Shown piece after piece: positions 1-7,994 of a stretch of 64,000 nucleotides of DNA; within the stretch, counting starts at the first letter, position 1, and each line of letters opens with the position of its first letter. Below the pieces are notes generated by a model. It saw only the letters and a program-made list of their open reading frames with translations. It was not told where the DNA came from and ran no database searches. Source of the DNA: Chryseosolibacter sp964551035 (lineage in GTDB: Bacteria > Bacteroidota > Bacteroidia > Cytophagales > Cyclobacteriaceae); contig CAZKBK010000006.1 of assembly GCA_964551035.1 (NCBI GenBank), forward strand, positions 88,009 through 152,008, given 5' to 3'. A program made the translations under genes and the position numbers.

Positions 1-384
1 ATGGACGTAAAGGACTTCATCGCCCTCGGCGTTCTTGTAGAAATAGTCCATTTTGCGCTGACGAGGCGAACAGATGGAGATTGAGCAGTCATTGTTGGTC
101 AAGAGGACCTTCCGCGCTCCCAGGAAATCGTCGCCGGTAGTCGTCACCTTCGAAGTGTTGAGGTGCGTCTGGCGCAGCGCGTAATCGTCGAGGCGTTTCG
201 GTCCGTAGGGCACCGGTTCCCTAACCGTCTTGATGCGCGTTGGGGGATTGATGTGATAGAGTATGGAATAAATGCCGGAAAAACCCTCCGAACTCACCAG
301 TTCTTCCTTGTATAAGCTTCCATCGGGCTGACGGAATTGCGTGTGCCGCTTCGGCGGAATATTTCCCAGGCGATGATAGTACAT
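1..384 (-). CDS. hmgA: Homogentisate 1,2-dioxygenase, N-terminal 128 codons (runs off the left edge)
   Basis: The first 384 bases read without a stop on the minus strand, beginning at the ATG at 384. The protein starts MYYHRLGNIPPKRHTQFR, continues with a FRQPDGSLYKEEL segment and then GFSGIYSILYH. This is the typical opening of homogentisate 1,2-dioxygenase, the Fe(II) enzyme that opens the ring of homogentisate to maleylacetoacetate in tyrosine and phenylalanine breakdown. Only the N-terminal part is present; the iron ligands lie in the missing C-terminal half. A Bacteroidetes -7 element (TATCTTTG, minus strand, 407-414) lies about 20 bases upstream, which supports this start. Confidence in the family is high because the N-terminal signature is distinctive. 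Confidence 0.85.
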   Translation of the reverse strand, partial: MYYHRLGNIPPKRHTQFRQPDGSLYKEELVSSEGFSGIYSILYHINPPTRIKTVREPVPYGPKRLDDYALRQTHLNTSKVTTTGDDFLGARKVLLTNNDCSISICSPRQRKMDYFYKNAEGDEVLYVH

Positions 385-406
385 ATGGGTTGAGCGCGCT
401 TTGGTT

Positions 407-414
407 CAAAGATA
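407..414 (-). promoter_or_regulatory. Promoter -7 element of the homogentisate dioxygenase gene
   Basis: On the minus strand this reads TATCTTTG, an exact match to TAnnTTTG, the -7 box of the primary sigma factor in Bacteroidetes. Transcription would start near 402, giving a leader of about 18 bases before the ATG at 384. I see no convincing -33 TTG at the expected spacing. Confidence 0.55.
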
Positions 415-449
415 GGGATTCGTTGGGAATGACGCGGGTCGGGTTGATC

Positions 450-521
450 GTCCACCGTTTTTTCGTCCACCGTCCTCCGTCCACCGTTTTTTCGTCGACC
501 GGCCATAGTCCACCGTTCGAG
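450..521. repeat. GTCCACCG tandem repeat array
   Basis: Five units of 14-15 bases stand head to tail: GTCCACCGTTTTTTC (450), GTCCACCGTCCTCC (465), GTCCACCGTTTTTTC (479), a diverged GTCGACCGGCCATA (494) and GTCCACCGTTCGAG (508). The array lies between the promoter of the dioxygenase gene and the end of the protease gene. Spacing is 14-15 bases, about twice seven. No coding function is likely. Confidence 0.7.
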
Positions 522-558
522 GGCACCCGCAAAGCGGCACACAGGATTCCGCCCGCCC

Positions 559-2172
559 TTACATCTCTGAACGGCGTAGTTCGGGCATCCGGTCGAATAT
601 CTCCAACGAGTGCTGGAATATTTCGTTGGTCTGGTTGAACACGGGATAGAACCCTTCGTTGCCCCAGATCTTGCGCGCGATCTGTGCCTTCACATGGATG
701 CGGAACAAGTCCTTCCGCTTATTCAAATCCCTGTAGTCAGCCTTCACCCCGTTCCGCACACCCACGTTTACAAGGTCGCCCAGCATGGTATCCGTGACCT
801 TGAAATTTTGAAGAAAATGGTCAAATCCCCCTTGCTCAAGGCGCTCCTTGGCCTTTTCGGCGTAGTCGAACGTGTATTCCTGGATGGCTGTGGAGGTGTA
901 GAGTTCATTGAGGTAGTGGCTGTTCAGCGTCGTGTCGAGTGGGACAAAATAGTCGGGCATGATACCGCCGCCGCCATAGACCGCGCGCCCATTCAGCGTG
1001 AGGTACTTGAGCGAATCGTTGAAGTGGATACTATCCGCGTGGAAGAACTCACCGTGGTTGTACCGGCTGAGAATGTCGCGCGAATACTCATCGCCGTCTT
1101 CGTACGGCTTTTGAATAGAGCGGCCGCTCGGCGTATAGTACCGCGAGATCGTGAGCCTGAGTTCGGAGCCATCCGTCAGCTCAAACGGCGACTGCACGAG
1201 GCCCTTTCCAAAACTCCGTCGTCCGACGAGGAGCGCCCGATCATTATCCTGCAAGGCGCCGGCAAGGATTTCGGACGCCGACGCGCTGCCTTCATTGATA
1301 AGCACAATCAGATCGCCCCGCTCAAATTCACCTTTGCCTGACGCCACGGCTTCCTGATGGTACCGGCGCTCTTTTCCTTTTTGTGAAACGATCTTCTTGC
1401 CGGCAGGCAGAAACTCATCCGCCATTTCAATGGCCATGTTCATGTATCCGCCCGGATTGCCCTGCAGATCCAGGACGAGCTTCTCCATGCCCTGGCCTTT
1501 CAGCTTGGTCAACGCCTGCTGAAACTCGTCATAGGTTGTCGCCGAAAATCGGTTCACCTTGATGTAACCGACCACTTCGTCCACCATGTACGCAACATCG
1601 ATGGAGTATTGGGGAATTTTATCACGTATGATGTTGTAGTCAATTTCCTTTTCGCCGCGGAGCACGGTCACCTGCACTTCAGAACCCCGCGGGCCCTTCA
1701 GGGCTTTCATCACCCCGGAAGTGCTGATGCCGATGCCGGCGACATTCGCGCCGTCGACCCGGATGATCTTGTCTCCCGATTGGATGCCCAGGGCTTCCGA
1801 AGGTCCTCCGCTGAGCGCGCTGACCACCACGATTGTATCGTCGAAGACGTTGAACTCTATGCCAATGCCGTCGAAATTCCCCCGAAGATCCTCGTTGGCA
1901 GCGATACGCTCGCTTGCCGGGATGTAGGCCGAGTGCGGATCAAGGTTGTGGAGGATGTGCGTGATGGCTTCGTCCACCAGTTGCGACGTCCGGACCGTGT
2001 CCACGTACTCTTCTTTGATCTGGGTCAGCACCTCCCTAAATCGTTGAACATCCTGGTTGACCTCCGCCGAGCGTTTACTGGTGCTGAGGCTCGCGCCAAC
2101 CAATAAGCCCGCCGCGAGACCCAAACAAAGGACTATCGGAAGCTTGATCTGATATTTTGAACTCTGGCTCAT
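559..2172 (-). CDS. C-terminal processing peptidase, S41 family, with PDZ domain
   Basis: A 537-residue serine protease of the CtpA/Prc family, which trims or degrades envelope proteins from their C-termini. An uncleaved signal anchor is visible at about residues 9-28. A PDZ domain follows at about 90-170 (GIGIEFN, then QSGDKIIRVDG at 131-141) and the S41 core at about 195-360. The nucleophile serine lies in GSASASE (295-301) and the general-base lysine in FGKG (Lys323), so the active site looks complete. A tail of about 150 residues beyond the core is usual in Bacteroidetes members. The gene is upstream of and codirectional with the dioxygenase gene, but a repeat array and a separate promoter lie between them. 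The exact substrate cannot be told from sequence. Confidence 0.92.
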   Translation of the reverse strand: MSQSSKYQIKLPIVLCLGLAAGLLVGASLSTSKRSAEVNQDVQRFREVLTQIKEEYVDTVRTSQLVDEAITHILHNLDPHSAYIPASERIAANEDLRGNFDGIGIEFNVFDDTIVVVSALSGGPSEALGIQSGDKIIRVDGANVAGIGISTSGVMKALKGPRGSEVQVTVLRGEKEIDYNIIRDKIPQYSIDVAYMVDEVVGYIKVNRFSATTYDEFQQALTKLKGQGMEKLVLDLQGNPGGYMNMAIEMADEFLPAGKKIVSQKGKERRYHQEAVASGKGEFERGDLIVLINEGSASASEILAGALQDNDRALLVGRRSFGKGLVQSPFELTDGSELRLTISRYYTPSGRSIQKPYEDGDEYSRDILSRYNHGEFFHADSIHFNDSLKYLTLNGRAVYGGGGIMPDYFVPLDTTLNSHYLNELYTSTAIQEYTFDYAEKAKERLEQGGFDHFLQNFKVTDTMLGDLVNVGVRNGVKADYRDLNKRKDLFRIHVKAQIARKIWGNEGFYPVFNQTNEIFQHSLEIFDRMPELRRSEM

Positions 2173-2281
2173 AGCATTTACAAAAAAGAGACCTGCGATA
2201 ATCGGTATTAACGATGCACGAAAATAAATGTTGGCATGAAAATCTTGTCATTTTTTATCAATGCCCGTTTGCCGGAATATC

Positions 2282-2289
2282 TACTTTTG
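2282..2289 (+). promoter_or_regulatory. Promoter -7 element of the RIC-like gene
   Basis: TACTTTTG matches TAnnTTTG exactly. A start near 2294 would leave a leader of about 24 bases before the ATG at 2318. The -33 region has no clear TTG at 19-21 bases. Confidence 0.5.
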
Positions 2290-2317
2290 CCGTTTCTCGT
2301 TATATTTACAGAATTGA

Positions 2318-3073
2318 ATGAGCAAATCAGCCCTACAATATAAGCGAATCGAAGAACTGGTTGACCAGAACTACGTTCATGCTTATGTGCTTTTTTACTT
2401 CGGTATCCGCTTTTATGAATACTCGGAGTACACCCTGGAACAGGTGTGCAAGCAACGGGGTCTGAAAGTGGAACAAGTGGTAAAGGAGTTAGAGTTCCCG
2501 ACCCACCTTCAGGAAACGGACCTCCCGCTGGTATCATACCCCATCGACCTGATCATCGAATATCTCAAGCATTCACATTTCCTTTTTATAAAGCACAAGC
2601 TGCCCTATATCGCCCGGCTGGTTGAAAGTTTTACGGTTACCCATGAGGATTATGCGGCCATTGCGCGCGATCTGAAACTCGTGTTTCCGTTATTTGTTGA
2701 GGACTTTATCGAGCACATCTACGAAGAGGAGGACACGCTTTTCAACTTTATTATCGAACTCGAAAAAGCGACCAAAGGCGGGTACGTGCCGGGAAAGTTG
2801 TATTTTCTGCTCGAAAAGAATTCGGTTCAGAAATTCGCGATTGAGCACGAGGCGCACGACGACGAAATGGAGGGCATCCGCAAGATCACCCGCAACTACG
2901 TTCTTGGCGTAAATGCACCACTCCACGTGAAGGTGATGTACAACGAACTCAAGGATTTCGAAAAAAGCCTCATCACCCACGCCCGGATAGAGAACGAGAT
3001 CCTCTTCCCGAAAGCCATGGCCATCGAGAATAAAGTCCGGAAAGCATTTGCTGACCGAATTTCCTGCAACTAA
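2318..3073 (+). CDS. Hemerythrin-like di-iron protein of the RIC (YtfE/ScdA) type
   Basis: This 251-residue cytoplasmic protein resembles RIC proteins, which help repair iron-sulfur clusters after nitrosative or oxidative damage. The N-terminal ~50 residues (FGIRFYEYSEYTLEQVCKQR) align in pattern with the ScdA_N domain, but the usual paired cysteines of that domain are absent. The rest is an all-helical hemerythrin-like domain. It carries the expected spread of ligands: HSHFLFIKH near 91-99, FIEHIYEEED near 131-140, IEHEAHDDE near 180-190 and THARIENE near 229-236. It has its own promoter and lies 14 bases upstream of ruvX, so the two may be cotranscribed. RIC-like assignment is good; the repair role is inferred from the family. 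Confidence 0.8.
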   Translation: MSKSALQYKRIEELVDQNYVHAYVLFYFGIRFYEYSEYTLEQVCKQRGLKVEQVVKELEFPTHLQETDLPLVSYPIDLIIEYLKHSHFLFIKHKLPYIARLVESFTVTHEDYAAIARDLKLVFPLFVEDFIEHIYEEEDTLFNFIIELEKATKGGYVPGKLYFLLEKNSVQKFAIEHEAHDDEMEGIRKITRNYVLGVNAPLHVKVMYNELKDFEKSLITHARIENEILFPKAMAIENKVRKAFADRISCN

Positions 3074-3087
3074 GCGCCTCCACGACA

Positions 3088-3501
3088 ATGGGACGAATCA
3101 TGGCCATTGACTATGGCAGAATGCGAACCGGCATTGCCGTGACCGATCCCCTGCGGATTATCGCAACGCCCCTTGAAACCGTCGCTACCAACGACCTGAT
3201 GCGTTTCCTGGAAGGATACGTGCAAAAGGAAGGGATCGACGAATTTGTGGTTGGCATGCCAAAGACGCTGCGCAACGAAGACTCCGACATCGCGCCGCTT
3301 GTACGCAATTTTATCGCGGCATTGAAAACGACATTTCCCGAAACGCCGGTCCACGAGGCTGACGAACGGTTTACAAGCAGACTTGCCCAGCGGGCGTTGG
3401 TCGAGGGCGGCATGAAAAAAAAAGACCGTCGGGTGAAGGGGAACGTCGACAAGGTCAGCGCCGCCATTATCCTGCAGGCGTTTATGAGCAGCCACCATTG
3501 A
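3088..3501 (+). CDS. ruvX: Putative pre-16S rRNA nuclease / Holliday junction resolvase-like protein YqgF
   Basis: A 137-residue protein with the RNase H-like fold of the YqgF family. The first acidic motif is in IMAIDYGRMRTGIAVTD (residues 4-20) and a later conserved block is EADERFTSRLAQ, with the C-terminal DKVSAAIILQ. In Escherichia coli the family processes the 5' end of 16S rRNA and has also been described as a resolvase. The length is standard for the family. The ATG at 3088 follows the RIC-like gene by 14 bases, suggesting readthrough from that promoter. An in-frame ATG four codons later (MAIDYG) is an alternative start. Confidence 0.92.
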   Translation: MGRIMAIDYGRMRTGIAVTDPLRIIATPLETVATNDLMRFLEGYVQKEGIDEFVVGMPKTLRNEDSDIAPLVRNFIAALKTTFPETPVHEADERFTSRLAQRALVEGGMKKKDRRVKGNVDKVSAAIILQAFMSSHH

Positions 3502-3550
3502 CGAACCGCCGGTCCGGAATTGTCCCAAATGCTGCAACGTGTCATCCCCC

Positions 3551-3576
3551 GACCCTGTGAATCCTGTGAATCCTGC
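3551..3576. repeat. Short CCTGTGAAT tandem repeat
   Basis: ACCCTGTGAATCCTGTGAAT followed by CCTGC gives almost three copies of a 9-base unit (CCTGTGAAT). It sits just upstream of the peptide deformylase promoter element. Confidence 0.6.
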
Positions 3577-3577
3577 T

Positions 3578-3585
3578 TAAATTTG
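3578..3585 (+). promoter_or_regulatory. Promoter -7 element placed against the def start codon
   Basis: TAAATTTG matches TAnnTTTG exactly and ends only four bases before the ATG at 3590. Because transcription in Bacteroidetes starts about 5 bases after this element, the message would begin at or next to the start codon, which implies a leaderless or nearly leaderless mRNA. Confidence 0.5.
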
Positions 3586-3589
3586 CCCC

Positions 3590-4144
3590 ATGATTTATCC
3601 TATCGTAATGTACGGCGATCCCGTGTTGCGTCAACGGGCAAAAGAAATCGAGGTGGGCACCGACATAAAGCAACTGGTCGCCGATATGTTTGAAACCATG
3701 GAAGCAGCCAACGGCATTGGCCTTGCCGCGCCGCAGATCGGAAAGAGCGTCCGCGTTTTTGTCATCGACGGCACTTCGATCGACGACGAGCCCGATATGG
3801 ACGATTTCAGAAAAGCCTTTGTCAATCCCGTCGTACTTAACGAAGACGGCACGCCCTGGGAATTTGAAGAGGGTTGTCTCAGCATACCGAATATCAGGGA
3901 AAAGATCACCAGGAAGGAAAAATTGAATATCCGTTACTACGACGAAGACTGGAACCTCCACGAGGAGGAGTTTGATGGAATGAAAGCGAGGATTGTCCAG
4001 CACGAATTCGATCATATCGAGGGCAAGCTTTTCGTCGATTACCTGACCCCGCTGAAGAAAAGGCTCCTGAAGGGAAAGCTCGCTGATATTTCAAAGGGGA
4101 AAGTGGACACCGAATACCGGATTCTCGCCCCCCTGAAAAAATAA
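3590..4144 (+). CDS. def: Peptide deformylase
   Basis: This 184-residue metalloenzyme removes the formyl group from the initiator methionine of new proteins. All three family motifs are intact: GIGLAAPQIG (42-51), EEGCLSIP (93-100, Cys96 is a metal ligand) and QHEFDH (137-142, two histidine ligands and the catalytic Glu139). The length is usual for Bacteroidetes enzymes. It begins a tight gene string: the aminotransferase starts 8 bases after the stop, followed by the amidohydrolase and purH. The upstream promoter element implies a very short leader. Confidence 0.97.
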   Translation: MIYPIVMYGDPVLRQRAKEIEVGTDIKQLVADMFETMEAANGIGLAAPQIGKSVRVFVIDGTSIDDEPDMDDFRKAFVNPVVLNEDGTPWEFEEGCLSIPNIREKITRKEKLNIRYYDEDWNLHEEEFDGMKARIVQHEFDHIEGKLFVDYLTPLKKRLLKGKLADISKGKVDTEYRILAPLKK

Positions 4145-4151
4145 ACGCTTC

Positions 4152-5294
4152 ATGGACATACAGTCCCGGCTGCCGGATGTCGGCACCTCAATTTTTACCG
4201 TCATGTCCGCATTGGCCCACAAACACGGGGCCATCAACCTTTCACAGGGATTTCCCGACTTCCCCGTCGACCCGGAGTTAGTCGGTCTGATCAACCGGTT
4301 CATGCTGGAGGGACACAATCAATATGCGCCCATGCCGGGAGTGGCGCCGCTCCGGGAAGTCATCGCACAAATGATTACCAACCGGTACCACCAGGCGGTC
4401 GACCCTGACGCGCAGGTAACGATTACCTCCGGCGCTACGGAGGCCTTATTTGCCAGCCTGTCCGCGTTCGTCCGCCCCGGCGACGAGGTCATTATCTTTG
4501 ATCCTTCATACGACAGTTACGGGCCTGGGATCCGGCTCAATGGCGGCATTCCCGTGCGGATTGACCTTACCTTTCCCGACTACGCCACCGACTGGGACCG
4601 GGTGGCGAAAGCGATCACGCCGCGAACGCGGGCGATTATCATCAACAATCCGCATAACCCGGCCGGGATCGTGCTCACCCAGGAAGACCTCTCGCAACTG
4701 GAGCGGGTGGCATTGCACCATAACCTGATCGTCATCAGCGATGAAGTCTATGACCGGCTCACGTTTGACGGTATCGCCCACGAGAGCGTGCTTAGCCGGC
4801 CGGCCCTGGCCTCGCAAAGCATTGCGGTTTTCTCGTTCGGAAAAACCTTTCATGCCACGGGATGGAAGACCGGATACGCCGTCGCGCCCCATCACCTCAC
4901 GGCAGAAATACGAAAGGCGCATCAGTTCATCGTCTTCAGCGTGAACGCAGCGGTTCAACTCGCGCTTGCCGAGTACATGAAATCGCCGGAACACTATCTC
5001 GAGCTCAGTGCCTTTTATCAGCAAAAACGAGATCTCTTTCTCAACGAGATGAAAGGTTCATCGTTTACGCCGCTCACCTGCCAGGGTACTTATTTTCAGC
5101 TCATGGCCTATGAGGGAATTTCGGAAATGCCTGATATGGAAATGGCGGAAGCACTTACCCGCGAGCACAAAGTCGCTGCTATCCCTGTTTCCGCCTTTTA
5201 CCAGAACGGTGCGGACAACAAGGTGTTGAGATTCTGCTTTGCGAAACGCGATGAAACGCTCGGACAGGCAGCAGCAATCCTCAGGAAAATCTGA
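4152..5294 (+). CDS. PLP-dependent aminotransferase, methionine/glutamine type (YbdL-like)
   Basis: A 380-residue fold-type I aminotransferase. The PLP lysine is Lys231 in SFGKTFHATGWKTGY; the substrate and cofactor motifs NNPHNP (165-170) and DEVYD (197-201) are also clear, as is the N-terminal INLSQGFPDFP (28-38) typical of the methionine aminotransferase/kynurenine aminotransferase subgroup. Enzymes of this group convert 4-methylthio-2-oxobutanoate to methionine using glutamine or other amino donors. The next gene encodes a nitrilase-type omega-amidase, which removes the 2-oxoglutaramate formed from glutamine. This pairing supports a methionine salvage role. Substrate choice is inferred from the subgroup and neighbour. 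Confidence 0.88.
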   Translation: MDIQSRLPDVGTSIFTVMSALAHKHGAINLSQGFPDFPVDPELVGLINRFMLEGHNQYAPMPGVAPLREVIAQMITNRYHQAVDPDAQVTITSGATEALFASLSAFVRPGDEVIIFDPSYDSYGPGIRLNGGIPVRIDLTFPDYATDWDRVAKAITPRTRAIIINNPHNPAGIVLTQEDLSQLERVALHHNLIVISDEVYDRLTFDGIAHESVLSRPALASQSIAVFSFGKTFHATGWKTGYAVAPHHLTAEIRKAHQFIVFSVNAAVQLALAEYMKSPEHYLELSAFYQQKRDLFLNEMKGSSFTPLTCQGTYFQLMAYEGISEMPDMEMAEALTREHKVAAIPVSAFYQNGADNKVLRFCFAKRDETLGQAAAILRKI

Positions 5295-5406
5295 TTCGTC
5301 TGCCCGCGCCGGAACCGGGAAGTTTTCCTGGACATTTTGCCGCGGTTTCGCTTTCTTTGCGATTCTTAACGGCTCCGGGCCCGGAATTAACAACCACTTA
5401 CGTATC

Positions 5407-6237
5407 ATGCAGGACCTGAAAATCACACTGATTCAATCGGATATTCACTGGGAAGACGTCGAGGCGAACCTGGCCATGTTCGAAGAAAAAGTGTGGCAGG
5501 TAGGGAAAAACACCGATGTGATCATCCTTCCTGAGATGTTCACGACGGGTTTTACCATGAATGCCGCTAAACTGGCTGAGCACATGAATATGCGCACGTT
5601 TAAGTGGATGAAGCAAATGGCCGACCAGACGGGCGCACTGATGCTGGGGAGTTATATTGTCACGGTACACGAGCGCTATTACAATCGTTTGTTGTGGATG
5701 GAGCCCGGCGGCAATTTTCGCACCTACGACAAGCGGCATCTTTTCAGGATGGCCAACGAACATAAGACATACAGCCCTGGCGAAAGCCTGCTGGTTGGAA
5801 CATGGAAAGGTTGGCGGATCTGCCCGCTCGTATGCTATGACCTGCGTTTTCCCGTTTGGAGCCGCAACCGTTGGGACTACAGTGCGAGCAGGCCGTCGTA
5901 TGACCTGGCTGTGTATGTGGCCAACTGGCCCACGACCCGTATCGACGCCTGGAATACCCTGTTGAAAGCGCGCGCGATCGAGAACCTCTGCTACGTGGCC
6001 GGTGTCAACCGCATCGGCATGGACGGAACCGGCGTAGAACACAATGGACATTCGTCCGTGATAAGCCCAAAGGGCGAACATATTTTTACCAATGAAGGCA
6101 TCGAAATCTCGCACACGGTGGAGCTGAGCGCCAATTCGCTACATGCGTTCCGCGATCGTTTCCCCGCTTACATGGATGCCGATGAATTCACGGTGGAATT
6201 CGAGGAGTATGAGGAGAGTGATCACATCACGGGTTGA
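5407..6237 (+). CDS. Nitrilase-family omega-amidase (YafV/NIT2-like)
   Basis: The ATG at 5407 gives 276 residues beginning MQDLKITLIQSD, the usual start of the family; a longer in-frame reading from 5239 overlaps the aminotransferase gene and adds an unlike, unsupported extension. The nitrilase triad is Glu43 (LPEMFTTGF), Lys109 (YDKRHLF) and Cys143 (VCYDLRFP). Proteins of this subgroup hydrolyse 2-oxoglutaramate or 2-oxosuccinamate to the 2-oxo acid and ammonia. Its position directly after a glutamine-type aminotransferase fits the glutamine transaminase-omega-amidase pathway. The family call is strong and the exact substrate is inferred. Confidence 0.88.
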   Translation: MQDLKITLIQSDIHWEDVEANLAMFEEKVWQVGKNTDVIILPEMFTTGFTMNAAKLAEHMNMRTFKWMKQMADQTGALMLGSYIVTVHERYYNRLLWMEPGGNFRTYDKRHLFRMANEHKTYSPGESLLVGTWKGWRICPLVCYDLRFPVWSRNRWDYSASRPSYDLAVYVANWPTTRIDAWNTLLKARAIENLCYVAGVNRIGMDGTGVEHNGHSSVISPKGEHIFTNEGIEISHTVELSANSLHAFRDRFPAYMDADEFTVEFEEYEESDHITG

Positions 6238-6267
6238 TCCATGCCCGTGGCCTTCAAAACCTAACCC

Positions 6268-7794
6268 ATGTCGACCCGAAAAATTTCGCGAGCATTAATC
6301 TCCGTTTACTACAAAGACAACCTCGACCCCATCATTCACCAGCTTGGCAAGTCCGGCGTGGAGTTTATCTCCACGGGGGGCACCCAGCGCTTTATTGAGC
6401 AGCTCGGCTACCCGGTAACGCCTGTAGAGGCGCTGACGGGCTACCCGTCGATATTCGGGGGCAGGGTCAAGACCCTTCATCCGGCGGTCTTTGGAGGAAT
6501 TCTGTTTCGCCGGAACGACGAAGGGGACGTTGCCCAGGCGGCCGAGTACAACATCCAGCCGATCGACCTTGTCGTCGTTGACCTCTATCCTTTCGAGCAG
6601 ACCGTAGCCGAGGGCGGAACCGATGAAGCCATCATTGAAAAGATCGACATCGGTGGCATTTCCCTGATCCGTGCTGCGGCGAAAAACTTCAGTGACGTGC
6701 TCATCGTCTCTTCCCGAAATCAGTATCCTGAACTACTCGCACTCCTTGAAGACAAAAGCTGCTCCTCGGAAATTTCCGACAGAAAGCGATTTGCTGCACA
6801 CGCATTCGATGTAACGTCCCACTACGATTCCGCAATCTTTTCCTACTTCAATCGCGGGTTGAACCTGCCGGGCTTCCGGAAAAGTGTGGGCCTGAGCCGC
6901 ACCCTTCGCTATGGGGAAAACCCGCACCAGCAGGGAAGTTTCCATGGCGACCTTGAATCGCTGTTCGAACAACTGAACGGAAAGGAACTTTCGTACAACA
7001 ACCTCGTCGATGTGGATGCGGCGATCGGCCTTGTTCAGGAATTTGATGGGGAAAAAGCTTTCGTCATCATCAAACATACCAACGCGTGCGGCGTAGCGAC
7101 CGCCCCTACGGTAAAGGAAGCGTATCTTAAAGCCTTCCAGGCCGACACGGTCTCCGCCTTCGGCGGCATTCTCGCCACCAACACCGCGGTCGACCGTTCC
7201 GCCGCGGAGGAAATCAACAAGCTCTTCTTCGAGATACTCATCGCGCCGGATTTTGCTGACGACGCCCTCGAGTGCCTGCGCTCGAAGAAGAACCGGATCA
7301 TCCTGCGGCAAAAATCAAGACTGGTGGAAACCCGGCAGTTCCGGAGCCTGCTTAACGGTGTGATCGAACAGGATCTCGACACAAAAACGGATACACGGGA
7401 AGACCTCAAAGTCGTGACCAAAAGGACACCCAGCGACGAGGAGACCGACGCGCTCTTGTTCGCGAGCAAGGTGTGTAAGCATACCAAGTCGAACACCATT
7501 GTGCTCGCGGTCGACGGGCAATTGATTGCCAGCGGGGTGGGACAGACTTCCAGGGTCGACGCCCTCAGACAAGCCATTGAGAAGGCAAAGGCCTTTGGCT
7601 TTCAACTGGACGGATCGGTCATGGCATCAGACGCCTTCTTTCCTTTCCCCGACTGCGTCGAGATCGCGCATCAGCAAGGCATAAAGGCGGTGATCCAACC
7701 CGGCGGATCGGTCCGCGATCAGGACTCGATCAACTACTGCGACGAGCACGGTATGGCCATGGTCTTCACAGGAACCCGGCACTTTAAACACTGA
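6268..7794 (+). CDS. purH: Bifunctional AICAR transformylase / IMP cyclohydrolase
   Basis: A 508-residue enzyme catalysing the last two steps of purine synthesis: formylation of AICAR and closure to IMP. The N-terminal MGS-like cyclohydrolase domain carries EFISTGGTQRF and GGRVKTLHP (about 1-195). The C-terminal transformylase domain has LRYGENPHQQG, KHTNACGVAT and the C-terminal SDAFFPFPD and QPGGSVRD blocks. The length is normal and no motif is missing. It starts 30 bases after the amidase gene and precedes mreB by 200 bases; the purH-mreB order is common in Bacteroidetes. Confidence 0.97.
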   Translation: MSTRKISRALISVYYKDNLDPIIHQLGKSGVEFISTGGTQRFIEQLGYPVTPVEALTGYPSIFGGRVKTLHPAVFGGILFRRNDEGDVAQAAEYNIQPIDLVVVDLYPFEQTVAEGGTDEAIIEKIDIGGISLIRAAAKNFSDVLIVSSRNQYPELLALLEDKSCSSEISDRKRFAAHAFDVTSHYDSAIFSYFNRGLNLPGFRKSVGLSRTLRYGENPHQQGSFHGDLESLFEQLNGKELSYNNLVDVDAAIGLVQEFDGEKAFVIIKHTNACGVATAPTVKEAYLKAFQADTVSAFGGILATNTAVDRSAAEEINKLFFEILIAPDFADDALECLRSKKNRIILRQKSRLVETRQFRSLLNGVIEQDLDTKTDTREDLKVVTKRTPSDEETDALLFASKVCKHTKSNTIVLAVDGQLIASGVGQTSRVDALRQAIEKAKAFGFQLDGSVMASDAFFPFPDCVEIAHQQGIKAVIQPGGSVRDQDSINYCDEHGMAMVFTGTRHFKH

Positions 7795-7994
7795 TCGCCG
7801 AGACGCCGGTCAATACAGGAACGACATAAGGCAGTATCCGTCGCCGGTTTAACAGGAAAGTACCGTCGCGTGAATAGCTGAAGGCAGTGTGTTGCTTGTA
7901 AGTTTTTTCGCCGTATTGCAGTACTGAATCACCCCAATATTTGTGTAATTTCGCCCCTAATCCAATTTCTAAACTCACTTAAGCTTTCTCCTCC

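Noticed and set aside
610..1341. A 243-codon open frame opposite the S41 peptidase gene
   Set aside because: It lies entirely inside the well-supported protease on the other strand, and its translation has no family-like motif. Long antisense frames are expected in this GC range.
5239..5406. N-terminal extension of the omega-amidase
   Set aside because: It overlaps the aminotransferase gene by 56 bases and adds residues unlike the family. The ATG at 5407 gives the standard start.
7784..7978. A 64-codon minus-strand frame in the purH-mreB gap
   Set aside because: It starts at a GTG, overlaps the purH end, and has no signal peptide or recognisable motif. I see no reason to call a gene.
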